Origin: Cristatella mucedo
Taxonomy: Eukaryota; Bryozoa; Phylactolaemata; Cristatellidae
Direction: 5' to 3'
DNA: 64,000 bases
Assembly (NCBI GenBank): GCA_009760855.2
Contig: WPIO01000015.1
Coordinates: 3,796,001-3,860,000, forward strand
The translations under genes and the position numbers were made by a program. Shown here piece after piece: positions 48,346 to 59,110 of this stretch. The notes under the pieces were generated by a model. That model saw only the letters and a list, made by a program, of their open reading frames with translations, had not been told where the DNA came from and made no database searches. Numbering within the stretch: the stretch's first letter is position 1; each line of letters opens with the position of its first letter.

Positions 48346-48710
48346 CAGGTGAGTAAGCAGCAGCTGTGATGCTGTCATTGCTTGATGTGCTTGCGTTCTT
48401 GGCCGTTTTGCCGAACATGGAAATGCTAGCGAATAGCTTTAAAGCGCTTCTGCCCTCTTTCTTGTCTGTCAGAAGTCGAGCTAGAAGAAAACAGGCAGCC
48501 ACTCATGATCACCACGTGGGTCCATCGTCCAAGCGGAACTGCACATACCTGCCTCACTCGGTCGCAGGTAAGAGCAGCAACGGTACCGCGTGCAATGCTG
48601 ACGATCGCCTTTACCGCGGCCATCTTTCCATTTCCAATTGCGGTCGAGCTGCAAAGCTGTCGGATTTAAATTGAATAAGTGCAACGAGTTTGCCTTGCCA
48701 TCTCTCGGGG

Positions 48711-48775
48711 TTGAGGATGGCACCTGAGTCAAGGGCGACTGAGTTTGAGCTCATCTTTGATGGGGTGCCATAATC
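48711..48775 (+). ncRNA. MicroRNA-like hairpin 2 (most divergent of the family)
   Basis: The 5' arm (GAGGATGGCACCTGAGTC) pairs with the 3' arm (CATCTTTGATGGGGTGCC, then ATAA). There are more mismatches than in the other hairpins, but ATGGCACC/GGTGCCAT and TCAA/TTGA blocks align in the same register. Confidence 0.5.
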
Positions 48776-48864
48776 AGCTCCAAGATCCGTCTACGTGAAA
48801 GCCTCACGGTGAGTTGTGTGCAGCAGCTGCTTTTTATTAGCATTACGCTTACTTTGCTCTCGGA

Positions 48865-48932
48865 GCAGAGTGTGGCGCTAGAATCAGCGGTGACATCGCT
48901 AAAGCTCATCGTTGATGCAGTGCCACTCTCTG
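48865..48932 (+). ncRNA. MicroRNA-like hairpin 3
   Basis: The 5' arm at 48865-48893 (GCAGAGTGTGGCGCTAG and on) pairs with the 3' arm at 48907-48932 (CATCGTTGATGCAGTGCC and on). It has a stem of about 25 bp with wobbles and one bulge, and a loop near 13 bases. It lies 90 bases after hairpin 2. Confidence 0.65.
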
Positions 48933-49248
48933 ATCCAAGGCTTTGCCACTTGCAGAAAAAGTTCTAAGGTATGTTCTATCGAACCTAGAGATATGGCTGC
49001 TGAGATACCAAGCTAGCTTGTCCGTGTCTTGAAATTAGCTTTCAGCATATAAAACCAGGCAAAAGTGAAACAGTGGGCTGCCAATTGTCAGTTGTCGTAA
49101 TGCCTGTTATCTATTACTTTTTAGCGGAAGCAAGTTCTAGATCAAGTTCAGTTCAGAGCTGCAGTGGGAATCAGTCGGATCGCGACGGATCACGATTGTT
49201 CTACTTGATGACGCCTGCACTATCAGACTGCTCAACTTGAAGGGGGGC

Positions 49249-49301
49249 CTGGAACTACTGCTAATGATTGCATTCTCATACTTCATGAGCAGTAGTTCCA
49301 G
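49249..49301 (+). ncRNA. MicroRNA-like hairpin 4, unrelated arms
   Basis: CTGGAACTACTGCTAATGA at 49249-49267 pairs with 49283-49301 at 18 of 19 positions, with a 15-base loop. The arms do not share the family words of the other hairpins, but it sits among them on the same strand. Confidence 0.55.
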
Positions 49302-49710
49302 ATCCTCGTCCAAGCTAATCTTGCTCCAGACTGAAACCGCAGAGCAATTGGATCATGATGTTTGCGACACGCTGCTGAAATAAGCCCTCATCTACGTGAG
49401 TAAACTTGCTTAGTATTCAGGGTTCGAGATTGCCCTGCTAATTTATTGGTAGATGCTCCACTGCCATTAATGCAATGCTACTACTTGCTGTAGGTGCAGC
49501 AGTCGGCAAGGCAGGATGGAAAAACAAACATGCATCAACGTGAGTCGAATCTCGACTGGAATTTACGCTTCAAGTTAGCTTTGCTAACGTATCAACATTT
49601 TGATAATGCAATCTCATCCTCATGCCGTAGGTGCACCAATTGGAGAGATGAGGCTGCAGAAGGTATCAAACAACAGTGACGCGAGTCTCTATTGAGCTGA
49701 CTTTCAGTGT

Positions 49711-49775
49711 AAGGAATGGCGCTGCTATTGACGGTGGCTGTACCGGATCACCGACGATACAGTGCCATTCCTCGA
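49711..49775 (+). ncRNA. MicroRNA-like hairpin 5
   Basis: The 5' arm (AAGGAATGGCGCTGCTATTG and on) pairs with the 3' arm (CACCGACGATACAGTGCC, then ATTCCTC). It has a stem of about 24 bp with two small mismatched spots and a loop of about 10 bases. Confidence 0.68.
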
Positions 49776-49894
49776 TCTGATGCGAGCAGCACTTCTCTTC
49801 TTCAGCTAGTGATGCCTTCTTGGCGATGCCTGCTTGGTGATGCTCCCAAACAGTTCACTCAGCCTAGAGGGCAGCCTATGTATGATAATGGTAT

Positions 49895-49973
49895 GTAGTG
49901 CAGGGCATGGCGCTACTATCAACGATGGCTGAACATAGTCCCATCGTTGATGTAGCCCCATTTCCTGAACTAC
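49895..49973 (+). ncRNA. MicroRNA-like hairpin 6, longest stem
   Basis: The 5' arm at 49895-49928 (GTAGTGCAGGGCATGGCGCT and on, ending ATCAACGATGG) pairs with the 3' arm at 49941-49973 (CCATCGTTGATGTAGCCCC and on, ending GAACTAC). About 33 positions pair with four mismatches and one bulge; the loop is 12 bases. This is the clearest hairpin in the window. Confidence 0.72.
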
Positions 49974-50491
49974 GCTGACCTTCGAGCATGGCATGAGTTT
50001 TTGCAGGTTAATTCAAATCAAGGCTCCAAACATTGGCAAGTAAGTCGCATGCTTTTATTATTGGCTTAATGCTTACTGCCACTTGCACATGGATGTAATG
50101 TTTTATTTGAGTAGGTTTCTGGTTGAGTATTGAAAGCTACGTTGCCCTTTGGGACACACTCGGTAAGGGTTTTGGAGTAGATCGTTAACCATGTTGCACA
50201 GGTGGCAGTTATTTTAATGGTGCCCTGCTGCGCGGTGCTAATGTAAGTTGTATTTAACTGATATATACCATCAAGTAGACAGCTCAACGTAAAGCTTTGT
50301 TAACGTTAAGTTCTGCTTTAGTTTGCAGCACGGCCTCTCACCTGGCGTCCTACCTGATCAACTCGACGTCGTTGTGGTCCACGAGAGAACTTGCTTCGAT
50401 CTGTCGGTAAGCAAGAAATCGTACTGTAATTTAGTGCTGGACTGGTCAATATTTCCTTGCATGCTTTCCCTGCTGTGAGAGAGTGCTGCAG

Positions 50492-50558
50492 CAGAGTATG
50501 GCACTTGTATCGACGGTGACCGTATGTAAGGCCACCGTTGACACAGTGCCATTCTCAG
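50492..50558 (+). ncRNA. MicroRNA-like hairpin 7
   Basis: The 5' arm (CAGAGTATGGCACTTGTATC, then GACGGTG) pairs with the 3' arm (CCACCGTTGACACAGTGCC, then ATTCTCAG). It has a stem of about 24 bp with small internal mismatches and a loop near 12 bases. Confidence 0.66.
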
Positions 50559-50651
50559 ATGTGGCCGAAGCGACAGCGATCGCAAGATGTGCATGCTTCG
50601 ATTTTCCTAGCTAATAAGCCAAGCCGTAGCGTTGAACAGTGCTGAGTCGAA

Positions 50652-50724
50652 GAGCCTGGCATGGCGCTAGTATCTACGGTGGAGGCACCGATTCCCACCG
50701 TAGATGTAGCACCATATCTGGCTC
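50652..50724 (+). ncRNA. MicroRNA-like hairpin 8
   Basis: The 5' arm at 50652-50682 (GAGCCTGGCATGGCGCTAG and on, ending CTACGGTGG) pairs with the 3' arm at 50695-50724 (CCACCGTAGATGTAGCACC and on, ending GGCTC). About 30 positions pair with few mismatches; the loop is 12 bases. It follows hairpin 7 by 94 bases. Confidence 0.7.
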
Positions 50725-51217
50725 CGATCCGAGCTTCATCTGTGGGAGATTGACCCGATGCGTGTCTACCAGGTAAGTTTAGCAAACCAATTTGTTGAGC
50801 CATGTTCATAGGAATCATTGAATGCAATCATTTTTACCTTTGCACGCATTGCATTTTCATGTATTTTCGATATTTCACTTACGGCTTTTGACCATGTTTA
50901 CTTGCAGACACTCAACAACACCAGTGAGCTAGTGATCGTCCTTCTAAGGGACGAATCAAAACCAAGCGCTGTGTCACAATATCGCAGTTGAAGTAAGATT
51001 CTGCACCGCCAACGTATAACATCTGGAACCATGTTGGTGCGAAACATGGACACAGCCAAAGACATTTGACTTAAGGCATTTGCTTATTTAAATTTTGTCC
51101 CTCGATGAAGCAGGACATCAAAGAAGTCCTCCTTCTCGGGGTCTCAGATTTATGTGTGGAGATATTACCTGGAGCGTGCAAACTGTTATTTGGCGCCATG
51201 CATCAGTTGTCTTGCAA

Positions 51218-51223
51218 AATAAA
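51218..51223 (+). terminator. Candidate polyadenylation signal AATAAA
   Basis: A canonical AATAAA about 500 bases after hairpin 8, followed by a T-rich stretch. It is a candidate 3' end of the transcript carrying the hairpins. Confidence 0.35.
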
Positions 51224-51239
51224 CTTCATGACTATACAT

Positions 51240-52140
51240 ATTTGCTCTTACTTGCTGCTTGCTAGGAGCGTCTTGCTTAGTTGCACAGAGAGTTGCTGCA
51301 GTGCTAAAAAAGGCGACTGAGAGCAAGCGCACAACGCTCGAAGGTCAACCGTTCGAACCAGCTTGTTATATACACACCGATAAAGTAGCACTGCTCTCCC
51401 ATCTGCCCTATTATCTGCCAAATTAGTGGCTGCTCTCCTTCACCAGTGACTTACTATTGAGCTGTGTACATACTTGCAGGTGGGTCATTAGGGTGGTCCC
51501 ATTAACTGGTGCCATTCAAATGGACAAGTCAAACCAGAACATACCAATCCATCTCAATTTCACGAATGCCAAATATTTCGCTAGGCGTTTCAATGGTGGC
51601 AGGATTAGAGTATAGATTTATAAAGGAACCGATCCCTGGAGTAACCCTCATTGGCTTTTGGGGGAATGTTTGCCGTTGGCACCTATGCTGTGAAATCTAG
51701 TATTTAAGGCCTTGACTAATTGGCGCCCTTTGACCATTTATCGTCTGGCGAGATCGCATGTCCTTACGAGGAGACACTCGATCAATTGTAAAATTATACA
51801 CGAAAATTCGAGTTAAACTAGCTGTGAGATTCTACTCAAGTTTGCCTTACTGGATGGTAGGTTGTTGTGCTCTTGACAGTGTGCTGATTCTGAATCTGGG
51901 TGGTTAGCTCTAACATGCGGCAGAAAATGTCATGCTCGGTGTGAGTTTTTGAATGTGAGTCTCTATTGGTTGGCGACTAATCATTCCGTCGTCTTTAAAG
52001 CAAACGGCAGCAGAGAAACTGGCGGAGATTGATTAATTCTCCCGTCTATTGGACTATATATTTCCTAAAGAGTGGCCTAACAAGTCTTTTTGAAGCCGAC
52101 GAGACCCTAGCCGCTGGAGAGAGAGAGAGAGAGTAGAGAT
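51240..52140. other. Spacer, nothing firm recognised
   Basis: A GTTCGAACC word near 51350 hints at a decayed tRNA-like B-box, but no matching A-box was convincing. Confidence 0.25.
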
Positions 52141-52460
52141 AATGAGGCGCCTGGCGTCACGACATCCCATAACCTGTCGACATTTAAAAAGAAGCTGAAA
52201 ATGTACCTACATGTCACAACATTTAGTGGGTCCATGTGATTCGTCGTTGATGTGCTTATACGCGGTGAAGCTGTGCAAGCTGCCACTAACCATATTTGCA
52301 CACTCACTCTGTGCAGCATGCCAACTCCAACCATGTTATGCTTATAGTCATTGAGCGTGCTACAGCTTAAAATGCGACCATACTTCATTTTCAGCAAATG
52401 CGAAGTGCCTAGAAGGAGATTAAGTTCTCAGAGGGTGCCATAACAAATATATTGTTTTTA
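52115..52460 (+). mobile_element. LINE family B 3' end
   Basis: It begins at a short GA run, shows FKKKLKMYL-like coding remnant, and ends with AAGTGCCTAGAAGGAGATT, then AAGTTCTCAGAGGGTGCC. Its 3' UTR words (TTTAGTGGGTCCATGTGATT and others) match the copies at 6.9 and 56.1 kb. Confidence 0.75.
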
Positions 52461-53940
52461 TCATAATTGTCCCTAGGTTGTAAGCCCAGTGTCATTTTGC
52501 ATCCTCTTTAGTTATGGCAAACGTGAGTGCAACTGTTATAGTCAGCTCAGATCTTAATGTGATGCAATAGCCTTTGCAATTAAGCCCTTACAATTTTAAT
52601 GAATAGTGTACTGGAGTTCTCCGAAATACTTCGCGTACCTGTTGAGAGCCGTTTTTCCATTGATAAAGGAATAAACTATGTAGTGGCTTATTCGACAGCC
52701 TCTTTTGCACATGCCTTTTTGAAGAGCCTTCATGGCTGCCATCACCGCTTGCAGCAGCGATAGAGGAAGCCCGCAGCAGAATTTGTATGACATCGGGATC
52801 GAGGTCACGAGAAGAACCGCCTTACCTAGTGTGTGCCATCATGGCTACACGCCGTTCTACCACTAGCACTGCTTATATTTGTCTGCTGATGCTCACGCAC
52901 ACGTTTTTGTTTTAAATTGAGGAGGAGTCAAATTAGCGTTCCTCCGGCGCTACATAAATTTGCGATTCTGAATAACTGGGACAGGGTTGGGGTATTGGAG
53001 CAACAGAGTGCTCTTTGTGTCTCGGTTACATTTCGGTGACTACCTAAATACTACCTTATGGAACAATTGTATAGTTTCCAAGAGTGCGGTTTGGCATGAG
53101 GAATGGCACTGCAGTTCTCAGTCTGCTGTGATCGCGATGTATAGTCCGCTTTGGTAACGCGTTTCCTCGAAGAGAGTGAAAGTGTTTGGCGAAATTATCA
53201 GTCAAGCTTTCTCTTGTAACAAGATCACTTTGTTCCCAAGCGACAGAGCAAGCTCTCCCCTCGAGACGGCTCATATCGCGACAGCCCCAGTCGCTCAAGC
53301 GACGCGTCTACTCGCCGTCTGCCCCTCTCCGTCGTGTGCTTCGAAACTCGGGTGCCTAGGTCATGTCGCCAATAGCACCAGCACTAAGGCCCGCTGTGGC
53401 ACACACAACTGGTAAACCACAGAGCAGAGCCTGGACGCTCAAAGCACGAAGCCGGCCACGGCCCAAGCTGATGCCACTCACTGCCTACCCATCTCGCTCG
53501 CTGCTGCTATCTAGCTACATTGGCAGGACATGGAACATTACAGCGACTTCGTGCGCAAGACTCATAAGGTTTTTCGCCAGTTGATCATGTGCGTGGTGTG
53601 AACTGGATCTTACATTCTCCTGCAAACTCTGGCCTGCTGTCTGCTTCGGTCGGTTATTACCAAATTGTGCACACCTGACCATGTATTGATTTTACTCAGT
53701 CTCCAATCTCAATGGGAAACAAAGAAAAACGCAGAAAGCGCGAAATCGACCAGCAATTTACACAGGCATAATAAATAGAGGACAGATTTTTAACTTAAAA
53801 TATTGTCACTACATTAAACATTGCGAAAACAGATTCATCATCCACACATGATGAGACCTGGGCATAAAACCAATGACTTAGTATGGTCTCTATCGGCTGC
53901 ACATGCACATCAGAGAACAAGTTAATCACCTCAAAGTTCG
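52460..53940. other. Spacer, nothing recognised
   Basis: A GGAATGGCACTGCAG word at about 53100 resembles the 5' arm of the hairpin family but has no pairing partner nearby. Confidence 0.25.
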
Positions 53941-53941
53941 C

Positions 53942-54024
53942 TTATATATATATATATATATATATATATAAGCGAATGAGTTGCTATGCAAATGAGTTAT
54001 ATATATATAACTCATTTGTATAGC
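53942..54024. repeat. (AT)n followed by a 42-bp near-perfect palindrome
   Basis: An AT run at 53943-53970, then GCTATGCAAATGAGTTATAT (53983 on) is mirrored by its complement ending at 54024, with one mismatch and no loop. The arms match the SINE tail word GCTATRCAAAT, so it may be two SINE tails in opposite orientation. Confidence 0.75.
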
Positions 54025-54150
54025 ACCATAAGAGAACCGAATCTCTATTCATGCGCTTCACGTATGCCATGGGGCTTGAGCCCGCGACCTCGGCCAGACA
54101 GTGTTCGGCTCGAGCACCTTAACCACTAGTCCAAATCAGCGCGGCTACCT
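54015..54150 (-). mobile_element. tRNA-derived SINE, minus strand
   Basis: On the minus strand: A-box-like TAGTGGTTAAGGTGCTCGAG (54110-54129), B-box GCGGGCTCAAGCCCC (54071-54085), then the tail GAATAGAGATTCGGTTCTC and GGTGCTATACAAAT. It has the same architecture as the 14.9 kb copy. Confidence 0.75.
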
Positions 54151-55379
54151 TATGGCAGTCTCGAGTCATCGTAATGGTTATTGTAGTGATAGTAAAACAT
54201 TCGCAGTCACAGGATCTCTGAATGCTATAGCCAACCTCTTCTTTCCTCCCATCTTCAGACGAGGTCAACATAACAAAGCATCGGCACATTGCTAAGAACG
54301 GCTCCGCACTCTCGGCCGAAATCGAAAATTCATGCTTCCGAATCCATGTATATAGTTTTCCGATTTCACCAAGAGAAGATTCAAGCGTGGTCTACACCTA
54401 TACTATATTGATAACGCTTTCGCCCATTATATCTTCTGGATTGGCAATTGAAGGTCAATTCATCCAAGCTATGTTAACGTACAACTCTATCCGAGTCGAA
54501 GCATTACTCTTATCTCACTGCTGTTTAGCCGTGGCTCATCCTTTAAATATTAGGTTTGCGGCATCGGCGCACATCCGGGAAATTTGATGAAACGGCACAC
54601 TGGCGAGCAGGCTTCGACAAGCGTGTATTCAGCCGATGCACGCAGCAGCCGCTCTATCCTGCGTCTTCGTCATAACTCCCACTGGCCCTGCCCATCTCTT
54701 TGCCCATGCCTTCCTGCCAATGGTGCGCTTCGCAACGTCATGGGCAAGCTATGCTGACTGTACTGCCTGTGCCACTCTTCTCGCCAGCCAAAGGCGCGGC
54801 ACGCAACGTCAAGGGCAAGCTGGCCCATCAAGGGCAGGCTGTGCTGACTGGCCCTGCCGTTCTTTTCGCCTACCCACCTGCCAATGGAGGCAACTCGAAG
54901 TCAAGGGCTAGCCTGCAAGCCACAGTTAAGCGCAGGCAACACCCTATTAGACCACATGCTCCTGTGATCTCACGATCAAAAATGACCCGGGACGTAAAAA
55001 CATGACGGTAGAAAAAGACAGAACGGCAAGCGGAGTACTAAATTCAGAACAGAGTGGCTCTGTCAGTTGGTAAGCGAGACGCGAATGAACATGTTGAGCA
55101 GCAAGCCTACCACGAAAGGGAAAAAGTACATCGCAACACGACACCGCCACATCATGAAAACAGCCAACATTAAACAGCGGTCCCCGTAGGCGGGCGGTCA
55201 CCTCGCAGCAGCCACTCGGAGGAGGCCCACTGAAGCACTGCCTTTAGCAACAGACTGGCTGCAAGAGCCACTTGCCCTTGTGCACTGGCGGGGCATCGCT
55301 GTGGCCCTCTGCTCTTTGCCCACCGTCTCCTCTCACTCCCTCGGGGTCGTAGGGTGCACCAATGGTGAGCCGTGATGAC

Positions 55380-55545
55380 ACACCAGGTAAGGTGGTTGCT
55401 TTAACTACCTCGGTCCTGATGTCGTGGGTTCGATTCCTGCTGTGGGCTATCCTATATAGCCACTGCGAGTAGTGGTGATGGCCGTAGAGGCTCTTCTGTC
55501 GCTATACAAAAAGAGGCTGTTTAATCAGCTAGGATTTGTTATCCA
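55380..55545 (+). mobile_element. tRNA-derived SINE, second type
   Basis: It has a B-box GGTTCGATTCC at 55427-55437, a plausible A-box around 55388-55405, and the tail GTGATGGCCGTAGAGGCTC, then TTCTGTCGCTATACAAA. The tail is shared with 32,535-32,612. Confidence 0.7.
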
Positions 55546-55855
55546 TTTAATGTAAGATCGCTGCAGGTGGCCGTTGTTGGATGGTAGTAATTTTCGATCC
55601 GGTGAGATTGCGTGCCGTGTCGAGTCGTTGTTTTGGTCGTGAGGCAGCGCGTCGAGTCATCTGTCACGACGTCACTACTTATAGGGGCTCGGCGAGTTAA
55701 CTGTTGCGGTGTGACGTAAAACCGATGAGCGGATGACCCCACATACGCACTGGGAGTTACACGATGGCTGTATTATGCAGTTGACACCCGAAAGCACGAT
55801 CATTTACTGATGTAGTAGCGGTCGTGTTGGCATCATTAGCACGAGGAGAAACAGG

Positions 55856-56016
<161 letters not shown>

Positions 56017-56300
56017 AGTTAGCATCCTTACAGAAAAGCACCTATTTATGACAGCATTAGTGGGTCCCTGTCATTCGTCCTTCATGTGCTTATGCGTGCT
56101 GACATTGTGCATGCTGCCACTAACCACACTTGCATGCTGACCCTGTGCATGTTGACCCTAACCATGTCATTCATGTTGTTTATCAAGCATGATATTACTT
56201 ACCATTCAATCGAATTTCCCTTTGCAGCAAATGTAAAGCGCCTAGACAGAGATTGAGTTCTCCGAGGGTGCTTTATCAAGTGCATTAATAATTATTATTC
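56017..56300 (+). mobile_element. LINE family B 3' UTR
   Basis: It matches the 6.9-7.16 kb copy across the 3' UTR (CTTGCATGCTGACCCTGTGC, ATGATATTACTTACCATTCA) to the stem-loop tail and an AT-rich triplet end. It is 5'-truncated at the GA run. Confidence 0.8.
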
Positions 56301-57354
56301 TCGCAATCTGTGTATTCTTTCACTTTTGCCATCGTTTGACTCTTGCATGTACAAAAACTTTCATGAACTAGGCTGTCAATGCTTACGGTTTCCACAACTA
56401 GCATTTCTGTCTCTGTACACAGTGGGCTCATATGCAGAGCTTGAAGAAGGATGAGCTGCCAGCCATGGTAAACAATGGGGTCCTGTTTACCAATGGCGCG
56501 AGTGCACACTTAGGCAGCGAATGTGCCCTTTGCTCTAAGGATACATACAAGGAGTCATTCAAATGCCTCGGACAGGCAGAAAGTACGTTGGTCAGAGTGG
56601 CAGCCACTGGCAGTTGAAGATGCTTCTTTCTCATTGAACTTGACCTCTCGGTCTCTGCCAGATAGGTACTGTGCTTGGTGTTCCAAATAATCGTACTGTC
56701 GGGTCTTTTTGTTGTGCAAAACCATGAGCAAGCTTAATTTCGAATCGGGCACTTTATCGTTCACTGCACGGGAAGAAATAACCAATCGTCAGTTCCTGAC
56801 TAGGCAGGCATGCCAAAGCACCGAATGTTAGTGCTAAAAAAAGCATGCTAAACTCACAAGACTAACGGCCACTTGTTTGTCGAACCCCATCACTCAATAA
56901 TGAACAGGTGAACGAAGCTCGCAAGAAAAATTACAGATTCGATGGGATGCTAAGCACGAGCATATCTCTTAGCAATTAGTCCTGACGAAGCTCAGTTTCA
57001 TCATTTAATCGCAATAGTTGTAATAACTACAGCTTCTTGTTTCTACTAGTGCAAGGGTACAATTAATACTTTCTGAGGTTCTGGATGCATGGATGTCTGG
57101 AGGTCGCGACCGAGAGTCGGATACATGAAACAGCCACTCTCCTCCGTACAGTCTCACCGAAACTACGCCTAGCACGGTGGATGGCTTATACGACCTAGTA
57201 GTCCAACGCAGTTATCATGTGATACATTTTTCCAAAACCACAACCTCTAATAGTGGCTCCTCGATGAGCTGGGCTAGCCCCCAGTCGTGGGCAGCATGTT
57301 AATGCGTCTTTATAAGGCTAGCACATTGATGATGAATTCCAGGTAGCAAGCAGC

Positions 57355-57732
57355 TTGCACACCCTGCGAATCTTCGCTAGTGCGATCAAGTTGTCCCCTC
57401 GTTACTTTGGTAGCCGCTTCGCAAACGTGGAACTCCATAGACTAGCGCCTCCTCTTCCAGAGGCCAGCTCCAGCAACCCATGCTCTTGCAACTGCTTGCA
57501 AATGCTCGCTAAAGATAAGAAGAGATGCCGTGACCTCCGGTACATGTCCTCCCCGTCCTTCGGTACGCCTAGCCTAATGGCACGCAGGAGTCTGACACTT
57601 GGATGCTTTGATGCCCCGCCTCGAAGCCCGGCTCCATTCAGCATCGTCTACGGTCCACCTGAGATCCGTGCTGCTCGGCCTGGCGAGCCACTGCTGCCCT
57701 TCCTGGGTGTGAGTAATTCACCTGGCTTATAG
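57355..57732 (+). other. Unrecognised 125-codon open frame
   Basis: It contains normal-looking sequence (KDKKRCRDLRYMSSPSFGTP), preceded by a CAG at 57342-57344 and followed by GTGAGT at 57709. It could be a single exon of an unseen gene; the minus strand is partly open too. No family recognised. Confidence 0.22.
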
Positions 57733-58324
57733 AGTCCAAGCGAAATGATGTCGGTGAGTGTAAAAGGAATTACGGAAGGAGCCGCTATTGGACAGTTAAA
57801 TTGACGACTTCGTCTTTGGTCAATCCACGTCGGTGGGAGCACGTCAGAGGAGAATTAAGTGTCTGCAAGTGCCAAAAGAATGATAAAAAGTGTCAGAAGA
57901 TCACCGAAAACTGTGCAGCTGAGAAGGAGACCCTGGGCAGCAGAGTGTGTCATGCCGGACAGAACAGCTTACTCTGGCTAAAGTAATACTGCTCAGGAGT
58001 GTTTCACAGCCTTGGGCTTTGATAGGGTCATCTTCCACAATACAGCCGCATGCCTAGCGCTGTGTGATGATAAGTTCATCAAAGTGTTCCCAGTGGTGCC
58101 CCAGGGGTGGAACCCAAGATAGCTCTGGCTGGGCTGCTACTTCCTTAGACCGGCGTTCTAGTGCACAAACTAAATAAGAAAGACTTTCCTTTATAACACG
58201 AGTGAACTCTTCTTTCCCACGCAGCACTTTCACAAAATAAGGTCGCAGCCCACAAGCTCTACCGATAGAAAACCGCTAAACGTGAAGCCGAGCACACTAG
58301 TCGTAGTCGTGTGAGCCGGAGTGA

Positions 58325-59110
58325 GTTGCATGTGGAGCAATAGCAGGAGCTGCAGCCGCTAGGACTGTTGAAGCTGCAGCAGCAGGAGCAGCAGTGACAG
58401 CATTAGCAGCGAGAGTGGAAGTTGAGGCAGCAGCAGCAACAGCAGAAGCAGCAACCCTGTCTCTGCAGCTGCAGTATCGCCAGCCACCGCAGCCGGAACA
58501 ACATAGTAACAGCAGCTGCGTTAGCACCTGCAGCTGCCGTAGCATTGACATCACATTTAGTAGCAGAGGCTGTATCGGTGGCAGTCGCTGCTGCAGCAGC
58601 ATCTGTGGTAGTAACAGCAGCAATAGCAGTGGCAGCAGAGGCAGTAGTGGCAGTGGCAGCAGCAGCAGCATCAGTGGCAGTGAGGACAGCAGAGAAGCAG
58701 TAGCAGCAGCAGCAGCATCAGTGGTAGTGGAGGCAGCAGCGACAGAAGCAGCAGTAGCACCAGAGGAAGCGGCAGTGCTAGCAAAAGCAGAAACCCTGCT
58801 TTTACAGCTGCAGCATCGCCAGACACTGCAACAGGTATAGCAGCACCTGTAGCCACAGCAGCAGCCTTAGCAGCTGCAACTGCAGACACTGCCATAGCAG
58901 ATTCAGCGACTGTAGTAGTAGCGGCTATATTGGAGACAGTGGCTCTGCAGCAGCATCAGTGGTAGTAACGAAAGCAGCTGCAGTGGCAGCAGCAATAGCA
59001 GCAGCAGTGGCAGAGGCAGAAGCCATGAAAGCAGCGATAGCATCAGCAACAACTTAGCACCAGCTGCAGCAGCTGCTGGTGCTGTAGCTGGTGTGGCGGC
59101 AGTAGCAGTT
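58325..59110. repeat. Imperfect GCA/GTA trinucleotide-rich region
   Basis: About 780 bases of interrupted GCA, GTA and GGC triplets. It gives Ala-, Ser- or Gln-rich frames on plus and Leu-rich frames on minus. No frame stays open across it, so I treat it as an expanded and decayed triplet repeat. Confidence 0.8.

Noticed and set aside
49120-49225. Possible extra hairpin between hairpins 3 and 4
   Set aside because: Only ATCAAGT/ACTTGAT and a short inner stem pair, with very unequal spacing on the two sides. It is not microRNA-like.
51290-51380. Possible tRNA or SINE with GTTCGAACC
   Set aside because: No convincing A-box or cloverleaf could be formed.
53095-53120. GGAATGGCACTGCAG word resembling the 5' arm of the hairpin family
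   Set aside because: No complementary 3' arm within 150 bases on either side.
57402-57644. 80-codon minus-strand frame
   Set aside because: It overlaps the longer plus-strand frame; neither has a recognised family.
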